Source of the DNA: Butyrivibrio hungatei DSM 14810
Lineage (GTDB): Bacteria > Bacillota > Clostridia > Lachnospirales > Lachnospiraceae
DNA length: 64,000 bases
Assembly: GCF_900143205.1 (NCBI RefSeq)
Contig: NZ_FRDH01000003.1
Location: forward strand, 62,001-126,000
Direction of reading: 5' to 3'
Shown here: piece after piece, positions 17,049 through 26,409 of the stretch
Position numbering within the stretch: position 1 is the first letter of the stretch
Layout of the letters: each line of letters opens with the position of its first letter
Made by a program: the position numbers and the translations under genes
The notes under the pieces: generated by a model
What the model was told of the DNA's origin: nothing
The model's database searches: none
The model's input: only the letters and a program-made list of their open reading frames with translations

Positions 17049-18449
17049 TTACTTAAAAATTGCCTGGGCATCAGCGTAGGTCTTTTCCGCTGCCTCTTGT
17101 GCTGTAATCTCACCACTAGCAACCTGCTGGATGTAGTTAAGGTAATTGTCCTGTACCTGATCCTGTCCCTCAGGAGAAAGAACATTGTATTCCTTAGGAG
17201 TCGGATTCTTGCTGACACTGTCTACGTAATCGTACATGATCTGCTGTCCTTTGGTTGCAGATGATGAAAGTGCTTCTCTTACATCCTCATTGGCTGGAAT
17301 TCCTCTCTCAGCCTGAAGGATATTATTGCAGTCCACGTCATTTTCAAACCAGCTGATAAATGCTGCAGCAGCCTCCTTGTGCTCAGAATCCTGTGAAACA
17401 CAAAGCATCTGTGAAGACTGAATCAGTGTTCCGGAATTACCACCTGCTACTGCCTTTGGAAGAGGTGCAAGAGCAAGTTCTCTTCCCTGCTCAGCGCAAG
17501 CATTGTAAATTGTAGGGAACTGATTTACAGCAACCCATACCATTGCTGCTTCTCCTGTAACAAGGAAGTCATTTTCAATGTTTGTAACCTCTGCAGAAGC
17601 ACCAGCGTCAGGATATGAACCTTTTTTGATCATATCTGCTCTCATCTGAATGAAAGGTGCCAGCATCTGTGGATCATCAAATCCCATTCCTGTAAGATCA
17701 AGATTGAAAAAGCTGTACTGTCCAAGATCTCCCTGCTGTCCAATGTATGTAGAACAACCTGCAGTAAAGTCTGATGAAAGGAATGTAGATGAACCAAATA
17801 TACCAAGCTTTTCAGTTATGGTGTCTGCAGCCTTCTGGTAATCTTCCCAAGTCCAATCATCTGTTGGCAATGTAGCTCCAGCTTCTTCAAACAAAGCAGG
17901 GTCATAAGCAATACCATAGGTGTTGATTCCATTGGTAAGTCCAAGCTGTGTTCCATCTGTCTCTCTTGTTGTCTTTAAATTAGCCTCTGATATCTTGGAA
18001 ACATCTACTACTCCAGATTCTATGAACTCATCAAGAGGATATATCTTATCGATATACATAGGGAAGTTTCCTCCAAGCTGAAATACATCCCATACTTCAT
18101 CAGATGCAACTAAAGTTTTAAGCTTGGTAAAATAGTCATCAAAGGAATAATACTCGTACTCGATAGTTACATTAGGATTAAGACTTTCATACAGCTCAAT
18201 CGCTGCTATAGTCTTGTCATGTCTGTCCTGAGATCCCCACCATGCCATTCTCAAGGTAATTGGCTCATCACTGCTGGTATCCTCAGCCTTATCCTCTGTA
18301 GCAGCTGTTTCTTCTTTGGCTGAAGTCTCGGCAGCATCCTTAGTCTGGGAGTCATTTGCTGTAGTACTATCTGTCTGGCTGCCGCATCCCACAAGTGAAC
18401 CTGCGATCATTGTTGCAGCCATCATTATGCTAACTAACTTTTTCTTCAT
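17049..18449 (-). CDS. Sugar-binding lipoprotein (family 1 solute-binding protein)
   Basis: Cell-surface binding protein for an oligosaccharide importer, about 466 residues. The signal peptide MKKKLVSIMMAATMIAGS ends in lipobox SLVGC; the linker that follows is rich in Thr, Ser, Ala and Glu. The mature part begins ITLRMAWWGSQDRHDKTIAA, typical of CUT1 binding proteins. I start at the ATG at 18449, with GGAGG four bases upstream; the longer reading frame to 18515 has no support. It is followed by two permeases, an MGH1-like hydrolase and GH28. Confidence 0.92.
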   Translation of the reverse strand: MKKKLVSIMMAATMIAGSLVGCGSQTDSTTANDSQTKDAAETSAKEETAATEDKAEDTSSDEPITLRMAWWGSQDRHDKTIAAIELYESLNPNVTIEYEYYSFDDYFTKLKTLVASDEVWDVFQLGGNFPMYIDKIYPLDEFIESGVVDVSKISEANLKTTRETDGTQLGLTNGINTYGIAYDPALFEEAGATLPTDDWTWEDYQKAADTITEKLGIFGSSTFLSSDFTAGCSTYIGQQGDLGQYSFFNLDLTGMGFDDPQMLAPFIQMRADMIKKGSYPDAGASAEVTNIENDFLVTGEAAMVWVAVNQFPTIYNACAEQGRELALAPLPKAVAGGNSGTLIQSSQMLCVSQDSEHKEAAAAFISWFENDVDCNNILQAERGIPANEDVREALSSSATKGQQIMYDYVDSVSKNPTPKEYNVLSPEGQDQVQDNYLNYIQQVASGEITAQEAAEKTYADAQAIFK

Positions 18450-18631
18450 TTTTCCTCCAATATCCCTGTCGCAATTATTCAAAAATAGAACTTTTACGAC
18501 ATTACCTTCTCTCACAAGTTATTTTTTTACTTCCTCAAGACGTCTTTTGTTGTAAAAATCTTATAACTGCAGCGGAATATTTTCAATATTTTAGGGCAAT
18601 TGTGACAATAAAGTGAAAACCCATAGAATTT

Positions 18632-19504
18632 TCAAACTATATTTACCTTCCCTTTTAAAATTGACTTACGATACTGAAGTGGAGTTATTGTCATCTGCTT
18701 TTTAAACACCCTTTCAAAGTAAGTAAGACTGTCATATCCAAGCCTGTTGGCAATCTCAGCCATGCTCATACTCTCGTCCATAAGATACTGCCTGCTGGCA
18801 GCTATCCTATATAGATTTATGTACTCAGAGATTGTGAAGTTAGTAACCTCCTTAAAAATGCGGCAAAGATATGCATTGCTCATATAGAAATGCTCAGCCA
18901 GCACCGTCACTGAACTGATCTTGTCATAGTTCTCAGCAATATAATCCGCAACCTGATGAACTCTTTTCTGCTTTTCTATGTGAGTCTTCACTCCCACATC
19001 ATCCAGTTTGCCAAGTTTTCTCCGCTCAAACCTGTCGGCATCAAGAAAAAGCCTTAAAATTTCAAGCTTAATCCTGCCTGCCGTCATTTTATCCTTTTTA
19101 CCGGTAGCGAGCCTTTCTATGTTAGCAAGTACTTCCTGGATCAGATCGTCTTCTCCCACCTGATAGACACCGTGATACTTAGAAAAAAAGCTTTTAGCAT
19201 CTATCCCGAACATGGCGCACATGGGAGCAATAAAACTCTCCTTAAGCTCGATAAGGAGTCTGTCATGGCTGCTTCCGCCTATTATATTGGTCTTGGCAAT
19301 CTTGGCCTTATCGATGATGGTAATAGTTCCTGGCACCATGCGATAGCACGCCCCCTCATAAAAGAAATTTCTCTGGCCGCCAAATATATACTGGATCTGA
19401 TATTCATTGTGATAAAATCCAAGAGCCTTGGTAAAGTCCTGATTTCTCGACACTCTTCCAACAGCTATACCATCAAAATCACCCTTGTAAATTTCTTTAA
19501 ACAT
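18632..19504 (-). CDS. AraC-family regulator of the GH43/GH28 locus
   Basis: Transcription regulator of 290 residues: sensor domain about 1-175 and a C-terminal AraC DNA-binding domain (VTVLAEHFYMSNAYLCRIF and SMAEIANRLGYDSLTYFERVF). The C terminus KKQMTITPLQYRKS is typical. It lies between the GH43 gene (27 bases upstream, no terminator between) and the binding-protein gene on the same strand, so it is probably co-transcribed with GH43 and acts on the downstream importer operon. A clear promoter for the importer was not assigned. Confidence 0.9.
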   Translation of the reverse strand: MFKEIYKGDFDGIAVGRVSRNQDFTKALGFYHNEYQIQYIFGGQRNFFYEGACYRMVPGTITIIDKAKIAKTNIIGGSSHDRLLIELKESFIAPMCAMFGIDAKSFFSKYHGVYQVGEDDLIQEVLANIERLATGKKDKMTAGRIKLEILRLFLDADRFERRKLGKLDDVGVKTHIEKQKRVHQVADYIAENYDKISSVTVLAEHFYMSNAYLCRIFKEVTNFTISEYINLYRIAASRQYLMDESMSMAEIANRLGYDSLTYFERVFKKQMTITPLQYRKSILKGKVNIV

Positions 19505-19531
19505 TCTCCACCTCTGTCATAATGAAATTAT

Positions 19532-20395
19532 TCAGGAAATATCTTTTTCATCTAACTTAATAAACACCGGATGTTCGAGAGGTGTCTCGTTTGGCTGATG
19601 AAGGACTAAAAAAAGCTCTCCTTCAAAAGTTTCAAACAGCATTCCATGTCCACCATCCTTGTCAAAAAGTGGCTTATTATCTACTGTCCAGTTGCCACTA
19701 ATATCCCCATTATCTGATCTTGCGATTCCCTCCGCATATCCCTGATCAGCCATGGTAGCCCACAGCATGATAAGTTCTCCATTCTTAAGTCTATGCAGAA
19801 AGGGGCCATCAGTTACATATACCGGGCCATCCCAAAGTCTGTGGGTTATGCTCTTTACCCAGGGCTTTGCCATTGAAGCACAAAAGAGAGTTCTAGGCTC
19901 TGATACCGGTCTCTTAAGATCCTCCGACAGCTCAACTGCACAGATCTGTCCATCTCCCACATCCATCCACTCATGGGAAAAAACCATATAAGGTTTTTGA
20001 TCTGGAGAAAGATAAAATGTTCCATCAAGACAGTTCCACTCATCAGGAGTTATCTTTCCTTCACTGTGGATCTTGAAGGTGCCAAGCGGATCATCAGAAG
20101 AAAGGATCATTGTTCCTTTTTTGTCCAGTGCCTCAGAATTAAATGTAGCAAACATATAAAAAGATCCTTTATAGACATGTACTTCAGGTGCCCAATAGTT
20201 TTTGTCAGCCCAAAAGTCTTCCGGCTTATGAAATACCTCAAAAGGGCCATCCCAGGTCACAAGGTCACTACTGGTATAGCAGTCAAACCCATCTGCCTTG
20301 CCCCAGCAGGTTTTAGCTCTGGTTCCATACATATAGTAAACTCCACCATATGGCAAAACAAAGGGATCTCTAATGTTAATATCTTCTAGTCTCAT
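19532..20395 (-). CDS. GH43 family glycosidase, cytoplasmic
   Basis: Predicted beta-xylosidase or alpha-L-arabinofuranosidase of 287 residues with the five-bladed propeller fold and no signal peptide. The general base lies in IRDPFVL (Asp10), the pKa-modulating Asp in CLDGTFYLS (Asp124), and the blade motif YWAPEVH is present. Where family members usually have a catalytic Glu in an EGP-like motif, this protein reads VTDGPFLH, with Asp195; this may be an altered acid residue or a subfamily feature. No accessory C-terminal lectin domain is present, so it is a short, single-domain member. It is first in the operon with the AraC gene and follows a promoter at about 20440. Confidence 0.85.
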   Translation of the reverse strand: MRLEDINIRDPFVLPYGGVYYMYGTRAKTCWGKADGFDCYTSSDLVTWDGPFEVFHKPEDFWADKNYWAPEVHVYKGSFYMFATFNSEALDKKGTMILSSDDPLGTFKIHSEGKITPDEWNCLDGTFYLSPDQKPYMVFSHEWMDVGDGQICAVELSEDLKRPVSEPRTLFCASMAKPWVKSITHRLWDGPVYVTDGPFLHRLKNGELIMLWATMADQGYAEGIARSDNGDISGNWTVDNKPLFDKDGGHGMLFETFEGELFLVLHQPNETPLEHPVFIKLDEKDIS

Positions 20396-20436
20396 TCTTG
20401 CTGCTCCTTTATATACAATTTTTTGAACACTTTTTT

Positions 20437-20464
20437 ATAATAGCACACAAAAGTGATTGTTTAA
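20437..20464 (-). promoter_or_regulatory. Possible promoter for GH43/AraC
   Basis: On the minus strand TTAAAC (20464-20459) and TATTAT (20442-20437) are 16 bases apart, about 40 bases upstream of the GH43 start. The -35 is weak, consistent with a need for an activator. Confidence 0.45.
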
Positions 20465-20489
20465 TTGCAAAAACTGTACAGAGTAACAA

Positions 20490-20522
20490 TAAAAAAAGGA
20501 GTGACCGTAAGGTCACTCCTAA
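20490..20522 (-). terminator. Terminator downstream of the GH120 operon
   Basis: On the minus strand AGGAGTGACC pairs with GGTCACTCCT around TTAC, followed by TTTTTTT. It lies directly beyond repeat copy 2, so the GH120 operon has both the palindromic element and a classic terminator at its end. Confidence 0.88.
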
Positions 20523-20636
20523 TGAGCCCTAGGGACGGAGGTTGTGGCTCATTTTTGTAAAAGTGAGTCACACACTGCATCCCTAGAACTCAATACTTTG
20601 GAAAAATGAGCCACAACCTCCGTCCCTAGGGCTCAT
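20523..20636. repeat. REPIN-like palindromic element, copy 2
   Basis: Identical over all 114 bases to copy 1 at 12417-12530, including the degenerate middle unit. It sits between the GH120 stop and a classic terminator. The identity of a non-coding stretch 8.1 kb apart implies recent copying or gene conversion. Confidence 0.9.
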
Positions 20637-20646
20637 TTTGGCTACA

Positions 20647-22641
20647 TCAGAATATCTGCTTCTTCACGTCCTCTTTGGTTGCAAAAGGTCCAGGAATTAC
20701 GTCTGTACCTCTATGCTCTCCAAGATAGTCAACGTTAAAGGTAATTGGTGTTCCATCAGCATTTTCGTACTTTTGCTGAGGCTCAAAGGCTTTACCCAAG
20801 ACTTCAGTATCAATCATATCTACCTTGAAGTCCTTAAGTACATCATAGATGTTAGTATCAAGATAGTATCCACCATCCTTTTCAACTACATCCACATAAA
20901 CCTTTCCTGATCCGTCGATGAAGGAATTCTTCTCCTTTGCCCAGCCCTTGGCGCCTTCAAAGTAGGCATTTCCATCAATCCAGACAGGGAGATGTGCAAA
21001 GTGGAACTGATCATGCTTCATCATATTTGGATATGGATCATCAAGATCAAACTGTGGAAGCCACTCGTCATAAGTTGGATACTCATCAAAGCAGTATGTT
21101 CCAACCTTTCTGTTCTCTGTATACTTCTTGTCAGGCTCTGAATCATTTAAAAGAACCAGGTCATCAGAAGGCCACTTCTGGATGAAGATATTGTTGTAAA
21201 TGCGGTCATCACCATGAAGAATAGTCATAAAGCCCATTACTTCTGTTCTGTGTGGCATATGATATGGTGTGTATCTCCAGGTTGTTCCCTCTCCAACCAT
21301 AGTAAAGGAGCCAGCACAGAGATTATGTACCATAGCTACGCCCTGAGTTGCTATGCGAAGTGAAACATCTGACAAAAGGATATTGTTATCGATAAGTGTT
21401 GGTCCATGGCTTACTTCTACGAAGATATCCTGACATGTCATTCCGCCCTTAAGCTGCTCAGCAAAGGAAGGTCTTTCATTATCATGTAAAAGATTCTGTG
21501 TGATCCTTGTACCCTGAGCTTCCCAGTCACACCAGATTCCCATTGTGCAGTGGTGGATGTGATTGCGGCGCATGACTACATCGATAGCTGCGTGCATCTT
21601 GATACCTGCAATCTCAGCTCCGCCAAGCTCCATCATATTGTTGATATGATGAATATGGTTATCTTCGATGATGCTGAATACGCCGCCCATACGTCCGATA
21701 ATACCACCCTGCTCACAGTGGTGGATATTATTGCGGCGAATTATATGGCCTCCGATCTTTTCTTTTAACCAGCCATAATACTGACCACGGCATACAGAAT
21801 CTCTCTCCATCTGAGTAGGACTCTTTAAATGCTCTGTTGTGTAGTAGTTGCTGTTTTCAGGATCAAAATAGCGTCCAACGCAGATTCCTGCGCATTTACT
21901 TCCCCAGATGTCGCAATCTTCAATGATCCATCCCTTACTCCAATGAGGACTGATCATTCCATCCTGATAAGCTGCTGGTGGAGCCCATGTTGTTGCAGCT
22001 TTATTGATGTTAAAACCGCTGACTGTAATGAATCCCACGCCTTCTTTTTCCGGCATGAAGCACTCACGTCTTACTGTGATCTCAACGTTTTCTTTATTAG
22101 GATCTGCTCCGCCAAAGTTAGCGTAAAATACTGTTTCGTTATTTTCTTTATCCTGCTCTGCGTACCATTTTCTGGTGGATTTCTCAGGAACCCATGAACA
22201 TTCATAGACTTTAGCCTCAATACACTCATCTACGCTCTGAGCCTCGTAAAGAGCTTCATCATTAAGCCATACACAGCCTGTGTGCTTGTTTGGTGTAGCG
22301 AAATACCAGTCGCCATAAACAAGTGTTGTATAAGGATTGTATTCACCAAAGATGCTGTTCTTTACTCTGGTTTTCCACACATCACCTTCATGTTTTTCCC
22401 AAGAGCTGACCTTCTCAGCGCCTGTGATAATTGCACCAAGTGGCTTTTCGCTTCTATATACTATTCTGTTTTCCTCTGTTCCTGGATTAACAGGATTTAC
22501 ATATTCTCTGTAAACACCAGGAGCAACTACTATCTCATCACCTGGTAATGCGACTTTAGCTGCTTCATTTATTCGTCTAAAAGGCAGCTGCTTACTTCCA
22601 TTTCCATCGTGCTTTGCGTTAACGTCTACGTAAATTGTCAT
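20647..22641 (-). CDS. GH120 beta-xylosidase, cytoplasmic
   Basis: Releases xylose from xylo-oligosaccharides (EC 3.2.1.37 expected), 664 residues, no signal peptide. The sequence aligns by eye along its length with Thermoanaerobacterium XylC, the founding GH120 enzyme: DVNAKHDGNGSKQLPFRRIN at the N terminus, AATTWAPPAA, SPHWSKGWIIEDCDIW, GGHIIRRNNIHHC, HAAIDVVMRRNHIHHC. The nucleophile is expected at Asp372 (WCDWEAQG) and the acid/base at Glu409 (FVEVSHGP), both present. It is the last gene of the second sugar operon, after a binding lipoprotein and two permeases, so imported xylo-oligosaccharides are cut inside the cell. Confidence 0.92.
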   Translation of the reverse strand: MTIYVDVNAKHDGNGSKQLPFRRINEAAKVALPGDEIVVAPGVYREYVNPVNPGTEENRIVYRSEKPLGAIITGAEKVSSWEKHEGDVWKTRVKNSIFGEYNPYTTLVYGDWYFATPNKHTGCVWLNDEALYEAQSVDECIEAKVYECSWVPEKSTRKWYAEQDKENNETVFYANFGGADPNKENVEITVRRECFMPEKEGVGFITVSGFNINKAATTWAPPAAYQDGMISPHWSKGWIIEDCDIWGSKCAGICVGRYFDPENSNYYTTEHLKSPTQMERDSVCRGQYYGWLKEKIGGHIIRRNNIHHCEQGGIIGRMGGVFSIIEDNHIHHINNMMELGGAEIAGIKMHAAIDVVMRRNHIHHCTMGIWCDWEAQGTRITQNLLHDNERPSFAEQLKGGMTCQDIFVEVSHGPTLIDNNILLSDVSLRIATQGVAMVHNLCAGSFTMVGEGTTWRYTPYHMPHRTEVMGFMTILHGDDRIYNNIFIQKWPSDDLVLLNDSEPDKKYTENRKVGTYCFDEYPTYDEWLPQFDLDDPYPNMMKHDQFHFAHLPVWIDGNAYFEGAKGWAKEKNSFIDGSGKVYVDVVEKDGGYYLDTNIYDVLKDFKVDMIDTEVLGKAFEPQQKYENADGTPITFNVDYLGEHRGTDVIPGPFATKEDVKKQIF

Positions 22642-22667
22642 AATTACCTTCTTTCTTTTGCTGTCTA

Positions 22668-23525
22668 TTAGCCCTTAACCGCACCTGCCATCATACCTTT
22701 TACCAGCTTATCCTGGAATATGATGAAAAGAGAGATCATAGGAAGTACTGAGAGTGTCAGAACTGCTAAAATTATAGGAATATCAAGTGAATGCTCACCT
22801 TTGAACTGACCAAGTGCTAGTGGAAGTGTCTTTTTTGAAGGAGTAATGATAAGTGTATTCGCAAAAGCAAATTCATTCCACATTGCTACACCGTTATATA
22901 TTGCCAGTGTTGATAATCCGGACTTTGAAAGTGGAAGTATCATCCTGAAAAAGTTCTGATAACGGTTGCATCCATCAATTTCTGCTGATTCCTCAATCTC
23001 TTTTGGAATAGTCTTCATAAATGCTGTAAGGATAAATACAGACATTGGAAGTGCAAAAGCTACATATGGTCCGATAAGAGCCTTAAGTGAATCATAGATT
23101 CCTATGTTTGTAGTAAGTTTAAAGATAGGAATAAGTGTAACATGCATTGGTACCGACATCATAGCAACTATGGTTGCATATATAAATGGGTTTAACTTGA
23201 AGTTCATTCTTGCAAGTGGATAAGCTGCAAAGGCTGAAATGATGAGCATAAGTACCAAAGAAACACCAACTACCACTACGCTTCTAAAGAAGAAGCCGAA
23301 AAATCCGTGGGTTACAACTTCCACATAATTGAGGAAGTACCAGGGATCTGGTAAATGAAATACTCCCTGCTGAAGCATATCGAACTGTTTGCGGAACGAG
23401 TTGATCAGCATAAAGCAAAATGGTGTAAGTGTAAGCACTAACTGTATAAGTGCAAATATAATAGCAATCGTCCAAGCAATCCTTGACTTGATCTTGGACT
23501 TTTTATATTCATTTTCAATTGTCAT
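22668..23525 (-). CDS. Sugar ABC transporter permease, MalG type (xylo-oligosaccharide locus)
   Basis: CUT1 permease of 285 residues with six membrane segments and EAA loop EIEESAEIDGCNRYQNFFRM near residue 175. The start has AAGGAGGA six bases upstream and overlaps the stop of the other permease (TAATG). It is followed by the GH120 gene after 26 bases. Confidence 0.93.
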   Translation of the reverse strand: MTIENEYKKSKIKSRIAWTIAIIFALIQLVLTLTPFCFMLINSFRKQFDMLQQGVFHLPDPWYFLNYVEVVTHGFFGFFFRSVVVVGVSLVLMLIISAFAAYPLARMNFKLNPFIYATIVAMMSVPMHVTLIPIFKLTTNIGIYDSLKALIGPYVAFALPMSVFILTAFMKTIPKEIEESAEIDGCNRYQNFFRMILPLSKSGLSTLAIYNGVAMWNEFAFANTLIITPSKKTLPLALGQFKGEHSLDIPIILAVLTLSVLPMISLFIIFQDKLVKGMMAGAVKG

Positions 23526-24436
23526 TAGTAATCCTCCTTAACCTTGAATACTTTGTTAAAGAGCAGTGCTATAGCTGTTATCAGAACGAACATTCCTGCT
23601 GCTACGCACGAACCATATCCCATATTAAACTGCTGGAATGACAGCTTGTACATATATGTAGCCATGAGCTCTGTGGATCCTGAAGGACCTCCCTGAGTCA
23701 TATTCCAGATCATATCGAAATACTTAAGAGATCCGATAAGTGACATTGTACATGCAGTCTTAAAGATAGGTCCCAAAAGAGGTATTGCAATGTGGCGGAT
23801 ATACTGGCCTCTGGTGGCGCCATCGATAATAGCTGCCTCATATATAGCAGTATCGATATTTCCGTATCCGGCAATGAAATAAACCATATAAAAAGGTGTA
23901 AATTGCCATGCCATTACCCCAATAACAGTAAATAAGGCGTTTGGAGATGTTCCAAGAAGATCGACAGTAGTTCTTTTACCATTTATAAGTGTTGCAAGAG
24001 AAGAAATGATACCTCCATTAGTTGCAAGTGCGTATATGAAAAGAAACGCGATTGCAACAGAACTCATAAGATATGGTAAAAACCAGATGATCTTAAAGAT
24101 ATTAAACTTCTTACCACCTGCATCAAGAAAAGTTGCAAGTAACATTCCGATAGGAATCTGTAAAAGAATTGAGAAAACCATTACAGTCAGATTGTGTCTG
24201 AAGGATTTCCAGAACATCTCATCATGTAAAAGAGTTTTCCAGTTTTCAAAGCCTATAAACACCCTGTCTGCAGATATACCATTCCATTTGTAGCCGCTTA
24301 TGGCAAATGTATCTATTACAGGATATACGATAAATATTGCTATCAGCAAAAGCGCTGGCAACAGGAATACAGTTGCTGCCTTGGCTGTACTCTTTGCTTT
24401 TGCCTGAGCAAGCCCTTCTTTTTTACCTTTACTCAC
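23525..24436 (-). CDS. Sugar ABC transporter permease, MalF type (xylo-oligosaccharide locus)
   Basis: CUT1 permease of about 303 residues. I start at the GTG at 24436 (MSKGKKEGLAQ), with AAGGAG six bases upstream; the longer frame to 24472 lacks a ribosome site and would place codons just after the upstream terminator. Membrane segments begin near residue 20; the EAA loop is IYEAAIIDGATRGQYIRHIA near residue 205. It pairs with the MalG-type permease. Confidence 0.92.
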   Translation of the reverse strand: MSKGKKEGLAQAKAKSTAKAATVFLLPALLLIAIFIVYPVIDTFAISGYKWNGISADRVFIGFENWKTLLHDEMFWKSFRHNLTVMVFSILLQIPIGMLLATFLDAGGKKFNIFKIIWFLPYLMSSVAIAFLFIYALATNGGIISSLATLINGKRTTVDLLGTSPNALFTVIGVMAWQFTPFYMVYFIAGYGNIDTAIYEAAIIDGATRGQYIRHIAIPLLGPIFKTACTMSLIGSLKYFDMIWNMTQGGPSGSTELMATYMYKLSFQQFNMGYGSCVAAGMFVLITAIALLFNKVFKVKEDY

Positions 24437-24489
24437 ATTAGCTCCTTCCCTGCCGCCTATTAGACGAAACAATCTTAACTAGTGATTAT

Positions 24490-24530
24490 GAAAAACCGCC
24501 CGCAGGAAGTTTATTTCCTGCGAGCAGTTA
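24490..24530 (-). terminator. Intercistronic terminator after the xylo-oligosaccharide binding protein
   Basis: On the minus strand AACTGCTCGCAGGAA pairs with TTCCTGCGGGCGGTT around ATAAAC and is followed by TTTTTC. It sits between the binding-protein stop and the MalF-type permease, as in the first sugar locus. Confidence 0.82.
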
Positions 24531-24567
24531 CTTTTATAAGACTTCAGTAAAGACATTCCCCTTTGCT

Positions 24568-26040
24568 TTACTGTTCAGCAATCGCTTTCTGCATTGCTGC
24601 ATCTTCTTCCGCACCAATCTCTTCTGGAGTCTTCTCAAGACCAAAGAGCTCTGTCATGCAGTTCTTGTGAACTTCTGTTACAGATGCTGGAAGGTACTGG
24701 TCATACCAAAGCTGTACGTTTGATGCGCTAAAGAATACGTTTGCTACAACCTTATCGTTAGGGTCATCAACAGTATCAGCACCGTAGCCCTTGATTGAAG
24801 GAATTGCACCTACTGCAACCTGCATCTGATTGTATGTATCATCGTTGTAGTACTGAGTAGCAAGAACATAGCAAGCATCAAGCTTCTCCTGGTCAATAGA
24901 ACCATCTTCCTTGAAGCAGTTGAATGAGAATCCGTTACCGATAGCTGTTCCGATTTCAACATTCTGAGGAACACCAGCTGCCTTAGCCTCTGTATCCTCA
25001 GGGAAGCGGAATACACCGATGTTCTCTGTGTACCACTCTTCATTGTCGTTCTTCATTCCTGAAGACTGCCATGAACCATGAAGCATCATTGCTGCTGAGC
25101 CATCATACATAAGCGCTCTATCCTGGTTATCATCTGCTGTAAGAGAGTTAACACCATCTGGGAAATATCCCTTTCTTACCCAATCCTGGATCTTCTCAGC
25201 TGCATAGATGAATGCAGGGCTGTTGAAAGAACCGCCATTTTCCTGTGTATAAGCTGCATCAAACTCAGCATTTCCTGAGTGACGAGCTACAAGATACATG
25301 TAGTACATTGAACCTGTCCACTTGGAAGCATTTGCAAGTGAGAATGGAATGTAGCCTGCTGCCTTAAGCTTTTCGCAAGCTGCCTCGAGTTCATCGATAG
25401 TTTCAGGAACTTCGATTCCCTGCTCAGCAAAGATTGTCTTGTTATAGTAGATATCGCATCCTGAAAGTCCACCGAAAGGAATAGCAAGAAGCTTTCCATC
25501 ATATGAAGACTGTGCTATAGCAGCATCAATAAATTCAGGGTGATCATATTTGGCATACATATCTGTGATATCGATTGCATGACCTGACTTGTAATACTCA
25601 GCCATAGGACCGCCGCCCCAGTGCATGTACATATCAGGACACTGTCCTGAACTCATAGCAACAACCAGCTGCTGCTTGTAGTTATCATTCTGCTGATGAA
25701 CCTGAGTAACCTTGATATTAGGATAATCCGCCATGAATCTCTGAACTGCAGCTTCCTGCGTTGATTTTCCAGGATCATCTGTAGCGATATCCCAAAGAAG
25801 AATCTCTAAAGGCTCTGTTGTTAAAGTTGGAAGATTCTTTCCATCTGTCTGCTTACCTGTTGAAGCACTAGCACTATCTGTTGTTGTCTCTGTTGTTGTC
25901 TCTGTTGTAGTCTCTGTCTTTGTTTCAGATGATTTGCTATCAGATGTTCCTGAGGCAGGTGCTGAACTTGATCCGCAACCAGCAAGTGTTGTAACAGCAA
26001 GTACTGATGCAAACAAGACAGCCAAAAATTTGTTTTTCAT
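24568..26040 (-). CDS. Xylo-oligosaccharide-binding lipoprotein
   Basis: Family 1 solute-binding lipoprotein, 490 residues. The signal peptide MKNKFLAVLFASVLAVTT ends in lipobox LAGC, followed by a long Ser/Thr/Glu-rich linker (about residues 25-65, with a TETTTETTTETTT repeat). The mature fold shows WDIATDDPGKSTQEAAVQRF and CPDMYMHWGGGPMAEY. It is first in the operon that ends with the GH120 beta-xylosidase, so the ligand is inferred to be a xylo-oligosaccharide. Confidence 0.92.
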   Translation of the reverse strand: MKNKFLAVLFASVLAVTTLAGCGSSSAPASGTSDSKSSETKTETTTETTTETTTDSASASTGKQTDGKNLPTLTTEPLEILLWDIATDDPGKSTQEAAVQRFMADYPNIKVTQVHQQNDNYKQQLVVAMSSGQCPDMYMHWGGGPMAEYYKSGHAIDITDMYAKYDHPEFIDAAIAQSSYDGKLLAIPFGGLSGCDIYYNKTIFAEQGIEVPETIDELEAACEKLKAAGYIPFSLANASKWTGSMYYMYLVARHSGNAEFDAAYTQENGGSFNSPAFIYAAEKIQDWVRKGYFPDGVNSLTADDNQDRALMYDGSAAMMLHGSWQSSGMKNDNEEWYTENIGVFRFPEDTEAKAAGVPQNVEIGTAIGNGFSFNCFKEDGSIDQEKLDACYVLATQYYNDDTYNQMQVAVGAIPSIKGYGADTVDDPNDKVVANVFFSASNVQLWYDQYLPASVTEVHKNCMTELFGLEKTPEEIGAEEDAAMQKAIAEQ

Positions 26041-26409
26041 ACAATATCCTCCTAAATAAAGTTATAAGTTTCTTTGCATACCTTCTGAGAATATCCTTGT
26101 TTCGAAACATTGGATCGATCATTTGATAATACAACTTTATAATGATTCTCCTTTTTTGGCTTGTGCAAAGTTGCTAATCACCATACCAAAATTGCTATTA
26201 TAATATGTATATTGTTAATAGTTTTTGTGGCTACATCTTATCTTTGCATCAATTTGTCGGTTTTTTTCACGTTTTTTAAGTATATATATGTTATAATTCA
26301 CATTAATCTTCAAAATACATTTATTGCTTTTAGGCAATATGTATTTTACCCATAGCAATTTTTAACCTATTAAGCATCTCAAAAACTACTTCAGGAGAAT
26401 TTACAGAAT
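26041..26409. promoter_or_regulatory. Divergent control region between binding protein and AraC
   Basis: AT-rich gap of 369 bases between divergent genes. A 12-base palindrome TGTTTCGAAACA lies at 26098-26109, in the leader of the binding-protein gene. A TATAAT at 26292-26297 may be the -10 of the plus-strand AraC gene, without a good -35. No hairpin riboswitch was recognised. Confidence 0.5.
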
